Assembly (NCBI GenBank): GCA_015501055.1
Contig: JADNYV010000320.1
Location: 1-39,262 of the forward strand
Direction of reading: 5' to 3'
DNA length: 39,262 bases
Origin: Mucidula mucida
Lineage: Eukaryota > Basidiomycota > Agaricomycetes > Agaricales > Physalacriaceae
This document shows positions 10,949 to 21,304 of the stretch, piece after piece (position 1 is the stretch's first letter; each line of letters begins with the position of its first letter). Both the position numbers and the translations under genes were made by a program. The notes below the pieces were generated by a model. That model had not been told where the DNA came from. It searched no databases and saw only the letters and a list, made by a program, of their open reading frames with translations.

Positions 10949-11403
10949 CTACGCGCTCGACGACTTCCGCGAGGACGGTGTGCGAAGCATGCGATAAGGG
11001 TGTACCCTGGCGCCTTTCGCCAAAGGACGCTGAGGGTTGCGGAATGGTTGCATGGCCGGACCAACGAGAAGCAAGGCTTCTGGGCGCGGTTGGCCGGGGA
11101 TTGATGGTGGTACAAATACGACGGCATTGGCGTCTTCCATCGGACAAGGGAGCAGGCTCACTTGATCTGAGGCCGGCTGGGGTGGAGGGGAAGGGGTACG
11201 TGACGACGTGGAAGAGGAGATGGAGAATTGTCGTTGCTTTGTGTAACCGTAATTCGGAGCAGGGCGTGAATACTGGAGGTTCTTTTAGATAAAATGAATC
11301 TGAATGCGAGTAAAAGACGTACTGTTCGGGGTTCGTAAGTGGTGGTCGTGGGTAGCAGATCCAAGCTACGCAGGGAGGGAAGGGTGGGTCGTGTAGATTG
11401 CAT
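10949..11403 (-). CDS. Small Ser/Pro-rich conserved-looking protein, 137 aa
   Basis: Exon 1 is 11323-11403 and exon 2 is 10949-11281. The 41-nt intron (11282-11322) begins GTACGT and ends AAAAG; joining keeps the frame. The protein begins MQSTRPTLPSLRSLDLLP, continues with RQFSISSSTSSRTPSPPP, and has a C-terminal block around CPMEDANAVVFVPPSIPG, EALLLVGPAMQPF and KGARVHPYRMLR before a Ser/Lys tail. The order (N-terminal RPTLPSLRSL, Ser-rich middle, D-A-x-A-V-V-F-V-P-P, then K-G-x-R-V-H-P-Y-R) resembles a small basidiomycete protein I recall only as hypothetical. The basic ends and serine stretches suggest a nuclear or phospho-regulated protein, which is inference. The ATG at 11403 is chosen because the conserved-looking block begins there. 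An upstream in-frame ATG exists within the same open frame. Confidence 0.62.
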
Positions 11404-13014
11404 GATGGTATTAATCGTGAAGATGAAGTAAGAGTCCGCCGGGGCTCGAGGACCAGCCTTGTAGTATTGAAAAAATAAGCGTGGAAAGGTGAAAGAAATG
11501 GAGGCGGATGGATCCTTCATTCCACCGAAACACGATACTTTATAACTGACCCGGACCGGTATACAAAGTCACGATGGCCACACAATGGTTGGAGGCAACA
11601 TGCATTGTTCGTGTCACCGATCACCTGTGTCACAATATCGGCATGGTGGTCACAATCAGACTGTGTCACCTCTTCCTTCCATATCGAACTCTTCCCTGCA
11701 CTTTGCTGGTCTCTGCCTTCTTCCTATTGTCTTCTTCCCCCAATCAACATCCAAATTGAAGGGACGAACGGTATGCAACTTGGCGGGATTTGTTGAACTA
11801 TTGTTCATGATTTTGTCAGATATTCTCCATGACAGCATCAATACCAAAAGTCCAGATAGTAAGTATGCAGCCGTTCTCGCCTGCTCTTCGGGAAATGAGC
11901 TCGACTAGGTCCCCGGAACTTCACCCGATGACTCGTGCGCCACATTCAGAATACACGACGAATCCCATACGATCGGCAATGCTCTTCGCTGGATGCTCAT
12001 GAAAAAGTACGCGTTGCGACATACAGACGATGTTGAAGTTGACCCAATCTTTAGCCCAAATGTCGAATTTTGTGGTTACAGGTGTGTTGTCGGTACAGCC
12101 GTCGACCGTCTCTTATCCCCCAATAGCGTTCCGCATCCCTCTGAAAACTTTATACACGTCCGTATTCAGATGTACAGTGCGTGCTCGAATTTTACATTGG
12201 GCCATAATATAACCTTGCATAGATGATTTGTCTTCACTTGACGCGATGGTCACTGCGTTGGATGACCTTGACGCGGTCTGCACGACAATCGGGGATACTT
12301 ATACGAAGAGTCTTCAATCGGGCAAATACGAACGATGGGAGGAGCAGAGTTGATCTTGATAAATGACCTGTTCGGTACGTTGTCGTCGCAATGTGCGACA
12401 TGACAATGAGCCTTTACCGTCCTACTGAAGGTAGACGTCCAGCGCCGTGTGAAGGTGCGCTTCACGTTTCGTCTTATAACGAGCAATGCCATTAACGACT
12501 CGTTGCCAGCCAGTCGAAGATTTTCCCGAAACACATTCAGTCCAGTTGTTGCGCGGAGAGATGCGTCAACATGAATCATCGCCATCGAAGCGCGGATTGC
12601 CTATCTTGTCTACCCTCTTTAGAAGAACGACCTTCAGTACGCGTAAGGACGGCTGTTTCCTCTTGATACACCAAATATAGGCAAATTTCGACGCTGTCAG
12701 TGTACCCGCGAACACGGAAAGGGAAGGTATTAATTAAAGCGGCGGGATGGCTGTGAGCGCAGTCCGCCCCGGCGATGCGTCGGTAATACCCACTGGGGTC
12801 GTGCCAGTCCTCCGTGGACGCCGTGACTTGACCATAACGCTTCGCCAGTGCTCTCAACGCTATAGTAGTTTCACAGGGGCGGGTGACAACAGATAGTGAC
12901 GCGTCAAACCTCCGTAGCGTCCGTGCATTATTTCATTTAGCCACGTCGGTGCTCTGGCGCCGTTTATGGGTTATAAAAGATGTGCCATACTGCGTCGAAA
13001 TTATCTCAAGCACT
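11404..13014. other. Intergenic between the small Ser/Pro-rich gene and the Zn2Cys6 gene
   Basis: Divergent upstream region of two genes. Short open frames on both strands (such as 12250-12585 minus) have no recognisable family and no consistent splice extension. A TTATAAAAGA stretch about 12970-12980 lies roughly 40 nt before the ATG at 13015 and is a plausible TATA element for the downstream transcription factor. Confidence 0.45.
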
Positions 13015-15003
13015 ATGCACACTACTTCTCGTCGTGGTAACTCTTCTTCGCGTTCGCCTCAGATCTCCAAGGGAGGCGCGTGCTTGAATTGCAGGTCAGT
13101 TTCTTTTTCTTTCAATCGCGTCGTTTCTGAACTGACCTTTCTCTAAGACACAGAAAGATCGTAAGCCCTCCTCTCAATCGTCGAGTTCTCTCCGTCTAAA
13201 GCGACTTCAGCGTTGTGATGGCAAAAAGCCCTCTTGCAGCCAATGCGAATCCTCTGAAATCTTTCACGACTGCGAGTACGCCGGCAGGGGAGTGACCAAG
13301 ACTCAAGTTTTGGAGGATCAAATTGCTGCTGTCGAGAGGCGGATTCAAGAACTCGAAAATCCAGGCCAGCAATCAGGTGTTACTCCCATTGTGCTTTCGC
13401 AACCATACGCGCAGCCTCAAGGTAAGTCCCCTTATTTTGGCTGTGCCCATATTGTTAACCGAATCTCCAGGTCCGCAGACACTGGTTAGTTCGCAGTCCT
13501 CCGTGTACGCCGACGATTGACACTGACAAACCGTTCTCACTTTGTTAGAGTCTCCCATTGCCGACTCAGCACGCCATGTACGCAGTCTTCGTTCTGCACA
13601 GAGTGACGTACCTCTAACCCACCATCCGTAGGTTGCAGTCCTTCCTGTCCCAATGTTACAATCTTGCCTTTTTCCTGGATGTCTCTAGATTCACGCAGGG
13701 CATGTTGAGCCCCAGCTCCAACCCCGCAGACCGTCCGATCCCCGCCCTTCATCTAGCGGCGCTGTTGTGGGGCATACACCTCTCACCCTCTCAAGAAGTG
13801 CAGGCTTACGAAGGCATCTGTCTTGCCGATGTTGTGCAGAACACTGCCCAAGGGTTAGCCAGTTCGGTTTCTCATCCGTACGGCGTCATCCAGTACATCC
13901 AAGCCGAAGTGCTCGTTGCGCAGTACTTTTTCCGGGCTGGCAAGATCCTCGAGGGCAAGTATCATACCAGTGCAGCGGCGGCCCTGGTGCTCAGCTCGGG
14001 GCTCCACAAGTTCAATCCGACGAGCAACGACTTTGTTGCGGAGGGTGAAAGGATCAACGGCATGTGGACGGTGTTTATGTTGAACAATTGTTGGACGGCG
14101 GCGGATGGATCGGCGTCGAACTTTTCACTCGATATGGAGGGGTCGCGTATTGACGCACCTTGGCCGATGGAGATGATGAAATATGCTGAGGTCTGTGGGA
14201 GGATTTCGTCTTGAGAGGCTGGGGACTGACTATAGGATTTTAGATATCTCAGTTGCCTCCGCGGACGACATACACTATCCAGAAGTTCCTTGCTGGCGAC
14301 TCGGATTACGGAAATTCTCTCCTGGCGTTCGAGGTCAAGGCATCGCTGCTTCTCGAGCAAGCCGGCCGATTGGGAGAGCAATATCATTCCCGTAAGCGCT
14401 GAAAGTTATTTCTGCTTTAACTTGATTGCGTGACGCGTTTTTCTTGTAGAGACCTCACAGTGGGACGCTAGTGGTTTCTTCTCTCAGTTCAACTCGTTTT
14501 CGGCTGTACTCGAAAAGTTCATTCAGAACTTGCCGCCCGTCAACGCTATGCCCTCTCCGTCGGCTGGTGTCTTCGTGCATTCATTAGCACAAGCAGCGGT
14601 GCTCGCGCTGCATATGCCCGTCGTCTCGGCCAACCCGGCTTCGCGTCCGCGCATGGTGACTGCTGTTCGTGGGATCGTACAGCTCCTGAATACCCCGGTG
14701 CCATTCGTCGATGCAGTCCTTGGGGTAAGTGTGCCCATGAAATTGTTTACTCGGGTGCTAACCAGGAGCTCGCAGGTTGTTTGGGGACGCGCATGTCAAT
14801 TCCTCCTCAGGGAAATATCGACTTCCACGCAGGAAGAGCCTATGGCGTTGCTGAACGCTATCATCCGGGTGATGAATGCCTTGGCTCCGAGTGCGCCATT
14901 CATTGGTGTGTTCGGTCTTGTTCCTATGTTGGTTGTTTGTCTGAAGCGACGTTTCACAGCCGCTCAGTTGAATCAGGTGCAATCTTCTATAGGACCTCGT
15001 TAA
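13015..15003 (+). CDS. Zn(2)Cys(6) fungal transcription factor, 500 aa
   Basis: Ten exons: 13015-13094, 13148-13160, 13211-13421, 13471-13484, 13549-13577, 13632-14190, 14244-14391, 14450-14724, 14776-14905 and 14960-15003 (1503 nt, open). The N terminus holds a binuclear zinc cluster with cysteines at about 23, 26, 33, 40, 43 and 52, in perfect C-x2-C-x6-C-x6-C-x2-C-x8-C spacing. This spacing requires the 13-nt micro-exon, which supplies the middle of CRHRKIRC. A heptad-like linker follows (VLEDQIAAVERRIQELE). The middle region is typical of fungal-specific transcription-factor domains in basidiomycetes (NLAFFLDVSRF, LEGKYHTSAAAALVLSSGLHKF, EGERINGMWTVFMLNNCWTAA). The expected role is a sequence-specific nuclear regulator; the target is unknown. 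The last intron (14906-14959) is 54 nt and free of stops, so retention would insert 18 residues. It is convergent with the cyclo-ligase gene. Confidence 0.93.
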
Positions 15004-15380
15004 ATGCTGAATGCATTCACAAATACACTGATACATCACAGTTACATTATCACACGGTCTGGTACCAAATAATAATGGAAAAAGAATCGCCAAATACTCT
15101 ACATTGTCCTTCCTAATCACCACCATAGATTTCCTTCACTGTTAGTATTTCATAGAGCTGATCATTTTTATATTGCTTTCGATATGTATACGTATGTCAC
15201 ATAGTAACCTATAGCCCTTCATGCTTTGCGCGCATGAATATTATAATCTTAAAACGAGGTGGCGCTCAGAGTTGCGACTTGGCCAGAATACGAGCAAGGC
15301 TCAAAGTTCCTATTTTCCCCCTCCTATTCCACACGTCAAAATCTGTTCGACGGTTGAACGTCTGAAATCTGTTGCCAGCT
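15004..15380. other. Shared 3' region of two convergent genes
   Basis: AT-rich stretch between the stop of the Zn2Cys6 gene and the stop of the cyclo-ligase gene. It presumably holds both 3' UTRs and polyadenylation signals. No coding signal is seen. Confidence 0.55.
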
Positions 15381-16289
15381 TCATGAATCAACGATTGTAT
15401 CTGGAGTTACTATTGCATCCATCTTCCAGTCAGTCTCTCCGACTGGAACATCGTTTACGCCGAGAAGTTGCTCTCGCAACGACAGTGCGACTGTTCATCA
15501 GTGACCAGAAGTTGATGATTTAGCGGGGGGAACATACCGAGGAGAGGTTTTGGACGCCCAGAAGCAGTGTATGAAGCGATGAAACGATCATAATATCCTT
15601 TCCCGTGTCCCAGTCGAGAGCGGGAATTATCAAAGGCTACACCTAGTACAGACATTCAGCCTCGCGCAAGTGCGTAGTAGTAAAAGTAGCCCTTTGACCT
15701 GGTACCAGTATAAGATCCAAGTCCACATCAAGAGCTTTTACATAGATGTCAGAGATCTGGCTCCTCGCCGGCTTGGATATCACATCATCACCATACCGTT
15801 CTGCCTTGGGGCACCATCATTCCACGTCTCGGAAGGATCTGGGATACCCCACAGTCCCTTGGGGATGGCGTCCAAATCGGCGTGGTCTTGTATCCTCAGC
15901 AGACTCATTCCAGAGGATAAAGAAGCGTCAATTTTTGGCACGTAGAGGTGCTTCCCTGGGAACCATGAATGAAGTGAGTAGGACTCCTTAGTAATAGACT
16001 AACCGAGATTGAGGATCTCTCTGACCAGAGACGACGTGTCGAGTTCTCCGGAGGGCATGCTGAGATAGCAGCTCACAGTCCTGCATTGACGGAAAGAGGG
16101 CAGAGCGAGGATTCGGTCTCGTACGGTGTTGGCTGAGCAATATATATCGGTGAGATTGTTGGTGTGACTCGGGTTGAGAAGCGTACATTGCTCTTCAATT
16201 GAGGATGGGGATATGGTCTTCAGGGTTGTAGTTATGGATTTTCTTAATGCTTTCTTCTGCGCTTTGAGAACCAGTGAAGATGCAGACAT
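15381..16289 (-). CDS. 5-formyltetrahydrofolate cyclo-ligase (5,10-methenyl-THF synthetase), 213 aa
   Basis: Six exons on the minus strand: 16187-16289, 16004-16132, 15797-15955, 15699-15734, 15538-15642 and 15381-15490, total 642 nt without a stop. The enzyme converts 5-formyl-THF to 5,10-methenyl-THF with ATP. Family landmarks are the N-terminal basic helix (AQKKALRK), SCYLSMPSGELDTSSLV, KHLYVPKID, GLWGIPDP, DLDLILVPGVAFD, the nucleotide/substrate loop RLGHGKGYYDR (about residues 152-162) and the C-terminal ETDWKMDAIVTPD. Length and motif order are those of the eukaryotic enzyme, so it should be functional. No targeting peptide is obvious, so a cytosolic location is likely. All introns are 47-62 nt with GT-AG borders. 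Confidence 0.96.
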
Positions 16290-16583
16290 GAGGTGGTGGT
16301 GGAAGGAAAGACCCGATTCGGACCAAGTCGCGATCGAAACGCGATCACCGTCTGCTCACACGCGTATTACCGCTGTATTTATATTAGGAGGATGTTGGCG
16401 CGCGACGAAAAGACGTGAAGGAGGTTCTTTATGATTTTACCCTGGCTCACAGTGCGGTGGTCAGCCCAAAATAGATCAATCATTCACGAAATACAACGAA
16501 CAGCGTAGCCTAAAAAGCGTTCTCACGACTACGAGGAATTGAGCATGATGTTAAATATGGCTACAGAATTGGAGTCGACGATG

Positions 16584-17334
16584 CTAGAGGAGGCCTAGAG
16601 TACTGGCAATCTGCAATGACGTCGACCATGCGTTTGCCATCTTGACATAGCCCTGGTCATTGGGATGCAGAGCATCTGCCATATCTTCCGCAGTGAGAGC
16701 ATTCCCCATATCAACTAACAGCACCTTCCTCCCCGCAAGCTGTCGTGCCGCCACAACGAATGGGATCGCGGCGTTGTAAGCGTCAATGCGGGACTGAACA
16801 TCGCTCGACGTCGACATGATAATCCGTGCAACCATGACTACAGCATCCGGGCTCGCTGTGAAGATCTGGTCGATAAGGCTTCCGAGTCGGGCAGGTGCAT
16901 TCCCGACGTCTAAATCTTGATTCATATCGTTCGTGCCGATGTGGAGGAGCACTACATTGGGATGCCGAGCCAGAGACGATGCTACTCCTGCATTGGTCGC
17001 GATTTGGGAGATGGTGAAACCACTATGACCTTCATGGTCATTGTCGGCCATGGTACCCGATTTGAGAGAGCCAATCATATTGATTGTGTTGGAGCGCGCA
17101 TCAAGGAGGCCATGGAGGTCGTTACGATAGCCATTGCCATCAGAACTCCTGGAGCCAAAGGTAATCGAGTCTAAGAAGGATGAGAACGGGGAAAGCTTGA
17201 ATCATGTCGGACGTACCACCCAAGGGTAAAATAGTGAAGTTCTTGTTTGTCTGTCTCGCTGTAAGCGAGTCTACGACAATTGAGTGGCCGACATGGAAGG
17301 TAGCTAAGAGGGCGATGACGAAAAAGAAGGTCAT
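16584..17334 (-). CDS. Secreted SGNH/GDSL-type esterase, 234 aa
   Basis: Two exons, 17217-17334 and 16584-17170, joined across a 46-nt intron that splits the catalytic aspartate-serine block. The start MTFFFVIALLATFHVGHS is a clear signal peptide. Block I is ILPLGDSITFGS with the nucleophile serine near residue 41. Block II glycine lies in INMIGSLKSG, and block III is LLHIGTNDMN (about 118-121). Block V is DALHPNDQGY, with Asp about 205 and His about 208. This is the full SGNH set in a compact single domain, most like fungal carbohydrate-esterase family 3-type acetyl esterases or related lipases. No carbohydrate-binding module is attached. The likely role is extracellular deacylation of plant polysaccharide or lipid; the substrate is inferred, not shown. 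Intact. Confidence 0.93.
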
Positions 17335-18204
17335 CGTCTCGAAAGGTTACGTCGATTGCGTGAAACAAGAAGTACAGAGACTAGCTTTCCTTTATAGAGA
17401 CAAGGAATCATGATGACTGTCAGTCGTTGAAACAGAAATGCCTGAGCATAGCCTCAGGCGACACCGTGAGCCGTCAAAGAAAGTTGCCAACAGCTTCAAG
17501 GTAACGTACACCTTCCATTGCATTGTAGACATGAATGATGAACGCACGAGCTCGAGATTGTATAGGACCTCAAAATGTTTACCATGTCGACGGCTTGCCA
17601 GAAGAAGGTTAGTTTTAGGTTGAGGCCTACTTTCTGTACTGTAAGCAGTGGAAGACAGTGCATACAAGTCGACTGACATGTATAAGAAGGAACACGAGTA
17701 TCATGTCCCCTAAGGATCAAGAGCATCAGATGCTCGGTTGAACAAATCGCGGCACCGCAAAGGTATCCCTAGTCGAGTGAGTAGAAGACGCCTAAAATGT
17801 CGGACGTTGCTGAGCACCGAGAAAGAGATATAGGGTGCAGGGTCTGTGCGGATATCACAGGCCGACCAGTTTCGTGGCGTCCACGTTTACGAGAGTCGAC
17901 CGTTCTTAAAGTTGCAGAAGAAACATGAAAATTCGAGGTAAAGGGTTTGTAGCATCACGTGATGTCGATGCGTTTCATTTCTCGCCACCATGCTAAGGCT
18001 TTCGCCTCTCTCCGAATCAAAAAACTTTGAGGCATACCTGGGTACCTCGCGTCGGTTGGCTCTAACACAGGCCAAAACGCTCCTGCGTCGTTTCCGTTCC
18101 AGCAATCAGCGACATGGAGGTCTTTCAACATCGGTTATCCTTGGTCATACTCGGATAGTTATCACTCAGGCGGGGCTCCAGCCCAATTTGCTCATTTTGA
18201 TGAT
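17335..18204. other. Intergenic, no gene recognised
   Basis: Upstream region of the SGNH esterase. Short frames on both strands show no family resemblance. Some coding-like sequence at 18100-18215 on the minus strand may be a continuation of the small ORF at 18205-18540. Confidence 0.4.
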
Positions 18205-18540
18205 TCATCCCGCGCCGTGCAGTCGACTTGAACCCATCACCACAACAGCATCATCACTAACAGCAGCAGCTGAAGGAGGATTCCAAAGGCCTACGTCTTC
18301 ATCAACTGGAAAATCCGCTTCCAGAGGCCAAGCGCCATCTTCTCGGCCACTAAACGACACGAATCCAGCAAATGAGTTGAGGCTCACAGGAGGTTCATCA
18401 TTATCTGTAGCCGAAGATGCTTGCGACGCGCGTCCACTCAAGCCGGCGTTCCTGGACCAAGCCGGGTAACCCTTCTCTTTTGGCAGTCTTTTGGAATCCT
18501 TTCTTCTCTGCTGGAGCTTCCCTTGCAAAAGATACGCCAT
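18205..18540 (-). CDS. Hypothetical small hydrophilic protein, doubtful
   Basis: A 111-residue frame starting MAYLLQGKLQQRRKDSKRLP, with ASQASSATDNDEPPVSLNSF and ADFPVDEDVGLWNPPS. The acidic, Ser/Pro-rich composition and absence of low-complexity runs resemble true coding sequence, and the ATG is the first in frame. A different frame continues from about 18210 (NHQNEQIGLEPRLSDNYPSM) for 28 residues, so the gene may have one more exon or one frameshift. The opposite strand is also open over 17990-18469, which lowers confidence. I recognise no domain. Confidence 0.35.
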   Translation of the reverse strand: MAYLLQGKLQQRRKDSKRLPKEKGYPAWSRNAGLSGRASQASSATDNDEPPVSLNSFAGFVSFSGREDGAWPLEADFPVDEDVGLWNPPSAAAVSDDAVVVMGSSRLHGAG

Positions 18541-18674
18541 GCTACTCGACGTGCTTACTTGTAGGGCTCTGATTTACTCGGTTGACGCCTCATATAGTTT
18601 TACCAACACAACAACTTGGACTTCAACTCGAAACAATTTTGATGTTGGTATGAGCTGAGGGCTGCTGTCTTCCG

Positions 18675-18803
18675 CACGAAGCAAACGGCAATTCTTCCGT
18701 CATCCTCCCGGAACGCTAACCAGATCCCCAGTTGACATTGTGTAATCAGGTATGATTGGCGTTCAAGTACATAAATACTAGGTGCTCATTAGATTTGCAG
18801 GCG
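18675..18803 (+). promoter_or_regulatory. Upstream region of esterase fragment, conserved with the opposite copy
   Basis: The sequence before the ATG at 18804 aligns with the reverse complement of 23726-23860 before the other esterase. Shared stretches include CAAACGG-AA-TCTTCCGTC, CGCTAACC and, close to the start, CGTT-AAGTA--TAAATAC followed by GGT-CTCAT--GATTTG-AG-CG. The TAAATAC near 18774 is the likely TATA-type element. Confidence 0.65.
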
Positions 18804-18980
18804 ATGTACCCACCTGCTTTTATGTTATACGGTCTGCTATTGGGCTTATCCCTGCTTCTCCCTATGTCTTTGGGGCAAGCCCCCGCTCCGAGTGTAGACC
18901 TGGGCTATGCGAAATATGAGGGCGCAGTCGCTTCCAATATTTCCACTTCCGTGGTATGCACTACGCGGCGCCACCTGTGG
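18804..18980 (+). pseudogene. Type-B carboxylesterase, first-exon fragment with frameshift
   Basis: Only exon 1 of an esterase remains. It encodes a signal peptide (MYPPAFMLYGLLLGLSLLLP), the family start VDLGYAKYEGAVASNIS and, in a second frame, FRGMHYAAPPVG. Comparison with the copy at 22224-23725 places a one-base deletion at about 18945. The exon ends with a good donor at 18981, and a GT-AG intron would end near 19020, but the next sequence has no esterase coding. The fragment therefore retains promoter, signal peptide and first exon of a longer ancestor. It runs in the opposite direction to the other copy. Confidence 0.78.
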
Positions 18981-19783
18981 GTGAGTAGTACAGGCCTATC
19001 CATACCACATTCCTATATAGGTGCCATAGCGCACAAAGCGAAAGAGAAACTAATCAGAGACTGGAGCATGAATTAGGTTGGAAATGAGGTCGATTCAACT
19101 CAAGTGATCGGACAAGCCGCCACGTGACGCCAACGCGTTGGTGCCGACCCCCACCATCTCTTCTTGCGACTGAGCAGGAAGGTCCCAGTGACGATGATTC
19201 GACACGTACATTAGAGGCGACCCGCTATACCCCGCGGTCATCGCTTCGGCATCTCTACAGAAACAGTCTTAAGTATACGAGCTTGGCCCCAGAGCTCCAC
19301 CGTGCCGAAGACTAACCTTCTCAGAATCGGAGTATTCAGGCAAGGGCCGGATGATGTCTTCGCCTCTTATGGCTCTGCTACAGTTCAGTAAGAACAAGCT
19401 TCCCAGCTTGGCCGTCCACTACTACCGTTGAAGTTGGCAATTCACTTGGCCCGTCAACGGATTTCACCGAAGATTTTAAGTACGTTTATTTTGTCTGATT
19501 GGTGCAGTGCTCCAGATTTACAATTCTAGAGTAATCAACCAGAGGCATCATGGTACTGTCGAGAATACATTCCCAACCCATGATTCCGCTACTCGGTTTC
19601 GTCAGTTCCGCTTTCCTAGGCGTCCAGCGGGAATCTCGATGGTCTTTGCTATTGACTCGTCGCTTCTTCAGCTGCTCGCCTCTGTCCTCCGTTCTTTCCG
19701 CCGTGCTATTCTTCGCCTGGTCGGCACGACCGGCAATGGAGGTGGTGGATCATAGGGCACCGGTCTAACCCAGCTGTATTCCA
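18981..19783. other. Intergenic downstream of the esterase fragment
   Basis: The expected second exon of the esterase is not found. A weak RWCRPPPS-like stretch near 19137 could be degenerate esterase (compare R-W-R-P-P) but is too short to claim. I see nothing else. Confidence 0.4.
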
Positions 19784-19829
19784 CCTTGACACCCGTATCT
19801 CGTAATCTTTTGAAGATGTCAGTATAAAT
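19784..19829 (+). promoter_or_regulatory. Conserved promoter module of the 7TM-like gene
   Basis: CCTTGACACCCGTA at 19784-19797 is followed 25 nt later by a TATAAAT box at 19823-19829, about 75 nt before the ATG at 19904. The identical 14-mer and the same CAGTATAAATG box occur upstream of the pseudogene copy at 35193 on the other strand. Confidence 0.72.
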
Positions 19830-19903
19830 GTGGGACCGTTGAGCAGCCGAGGATCCAATTTAGCTTCACACACCTCTACCTTCAACAGCACCGAACATCG
19901 AGA

Positions 19904-21304
19904 ATGTCAGCTCTGATCAATAAAGATGACGCTAATTGGGCCATAGGCTCTCTCATCCAGACTAATGTTGAGTCTGGGACCTACGGTGGGCCACCAACTC
20001 TTTCCGAACCATGTCTTGTGCTGATTCAGAACGCGTATTACAGGTGTTTACGCCATAACAGCTCTCATATCTCTCTTTCTACTCAGGTATGTCCATTGGT
20101 TCAACGGATGCTCAGTCACCGACGCACGGTGTTCAGCCGCAGCGGCCTGTGCAACTCTCGTGCTCGCTCTGTTCTCTTCATCGTCACGCTTGTCATGTTC
20201 GGCATATCGACTGCGCATGTCTGTCTCAACTCGGAGTATTTTATTATCCGGTTTCCTACTTTGACGTCAGACTCCGAGGAATACAATCCACCATGGCTCG
20301 TTGCGAGAAGCGCTAGGATCGCTTTGGCCACCATGATTTTGCGGCGCACTGATGTTAGTTTGCATTACACTTCGCCTTGGCCCCGGGCCTCATCGCGAGA
20401 ATACAGTATTTTCTCAGTGATGCTGTGGTAGTCTGGAGGACGTGGTGCATTTGGTACGACAACGTCTTTGTTCGCGCATACCTTGCCTTGGTCTTGCTGG
20501 CGACCGGAGGTAACGTCATTTCAACGTTCACGGTCTAATCGAGGACTCATTTTCCCTTCCGCAGCTACCTCGATCGCCACAGGAATACTGACTGGGAACG
20601 TCGACTGGAGAGTAACCAATATGCTGGGCACGTTCTGCCTCCTCGTCACCAACTTCAGCACCACCATTCTCTGCGCCTACAAAGTTTGGTGAGTTTCTCA
20701 ACATTCTTCTCAATGTCGCCGTCTCATGGAAACTCTAGGCACTACAGGCGGTTCATAAAGGCTGCTTATGGCGGAAGGGCAAAGAGGACATTGATAGAAA
20801 ATGTACTGCTCGTGCTTGTCGAGTCCGGCTCGATTTACTGTCTCTTCTGGGTAGGCCACTACCCTTCAGCCCTCGTTTTCATCAAGCTCATCTGTCCCAG
20901 CTTTTCTTAATGCTTGGAGATTACAGTGTATTCGGAGAAGTTCGTTTTGAACTCGAGTACTTTATGCCTCACTTTGCTGTGCGTAGCTACTTAAAATCCT
21001 CTTCAGATACTCGCTAAACGACCAGCAGGGACTATACGCCTCAGCGGTGATCATCATCATCTCTCTTTCGAAGACTTCTCCTCAGACATTCTACTCTGTT
21101 GTCGACCATAACCTCTGGCAGCAGTTCTCAAAGCCCGATGGTCTCGAAGAGATGCAGTTTGCAGCCCCCAAAGCGAAGCCGGAATGTACAGTGGATGAGC
21201 TGGGAACGGCAACGGCTGTGGCTTCAAGTAGATACACGGTGACTCTTGAGTTGAATTTAGATCGGCAAAGCGATGCTGATACTACCACCGCACATAGGAA
21301 TTGA
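19904..21304 (+). CDS. Multi-pass (about 7TM) membrane protein, complete, 344 aa
   Basis: Eight exons: 19904-19985, 20044-20086, 20137-20353, 20407-20509, 20565-20688, 20739-20850, 20901-20978 and 21029-21304 (1035 nt, open). It starts MSALINKDDANWAIGSLIQT. Hydrophobic segments follow: YAITALISLFLLS, VLFIVTLVMFGISTAHV, YFLSDAVVVWRTWCIW, RAYLALVLLATGATSIATG, MLGTFCLLVTNFSTTIL, TLIENVLLVLVESGSIYCLF and GLYASAVIIIISL. A roughly 70-residue cytosolic-looking tail ends in RYTVTLELNLDR. The architecture is that of the large agaricomycete 7TM-like families without assigned ligand. The VVWRTWC--Y-N element after the third or fourth helix is typical of them (family recollection). The second copy, a pseudogene, is at 33858-35193. 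All introns are 50-58 nt, GT-AG, and no defect is visible. Confidence 0.88.

Noticed and set aside
10540..11127. 195-residue open frame on the minus strand
   Set aside because: It overlaps the better two-exon gene at 10949-11403 in another frame and has no recognisable domain.
14906..15003. Reading the last transcription-factor exon without the final intron
   Set aside because: It stays open, but the spliced end (APFIAAQLNQVQSSIG) resembles the amphipathic end of related factors better, so the intron is preferred.
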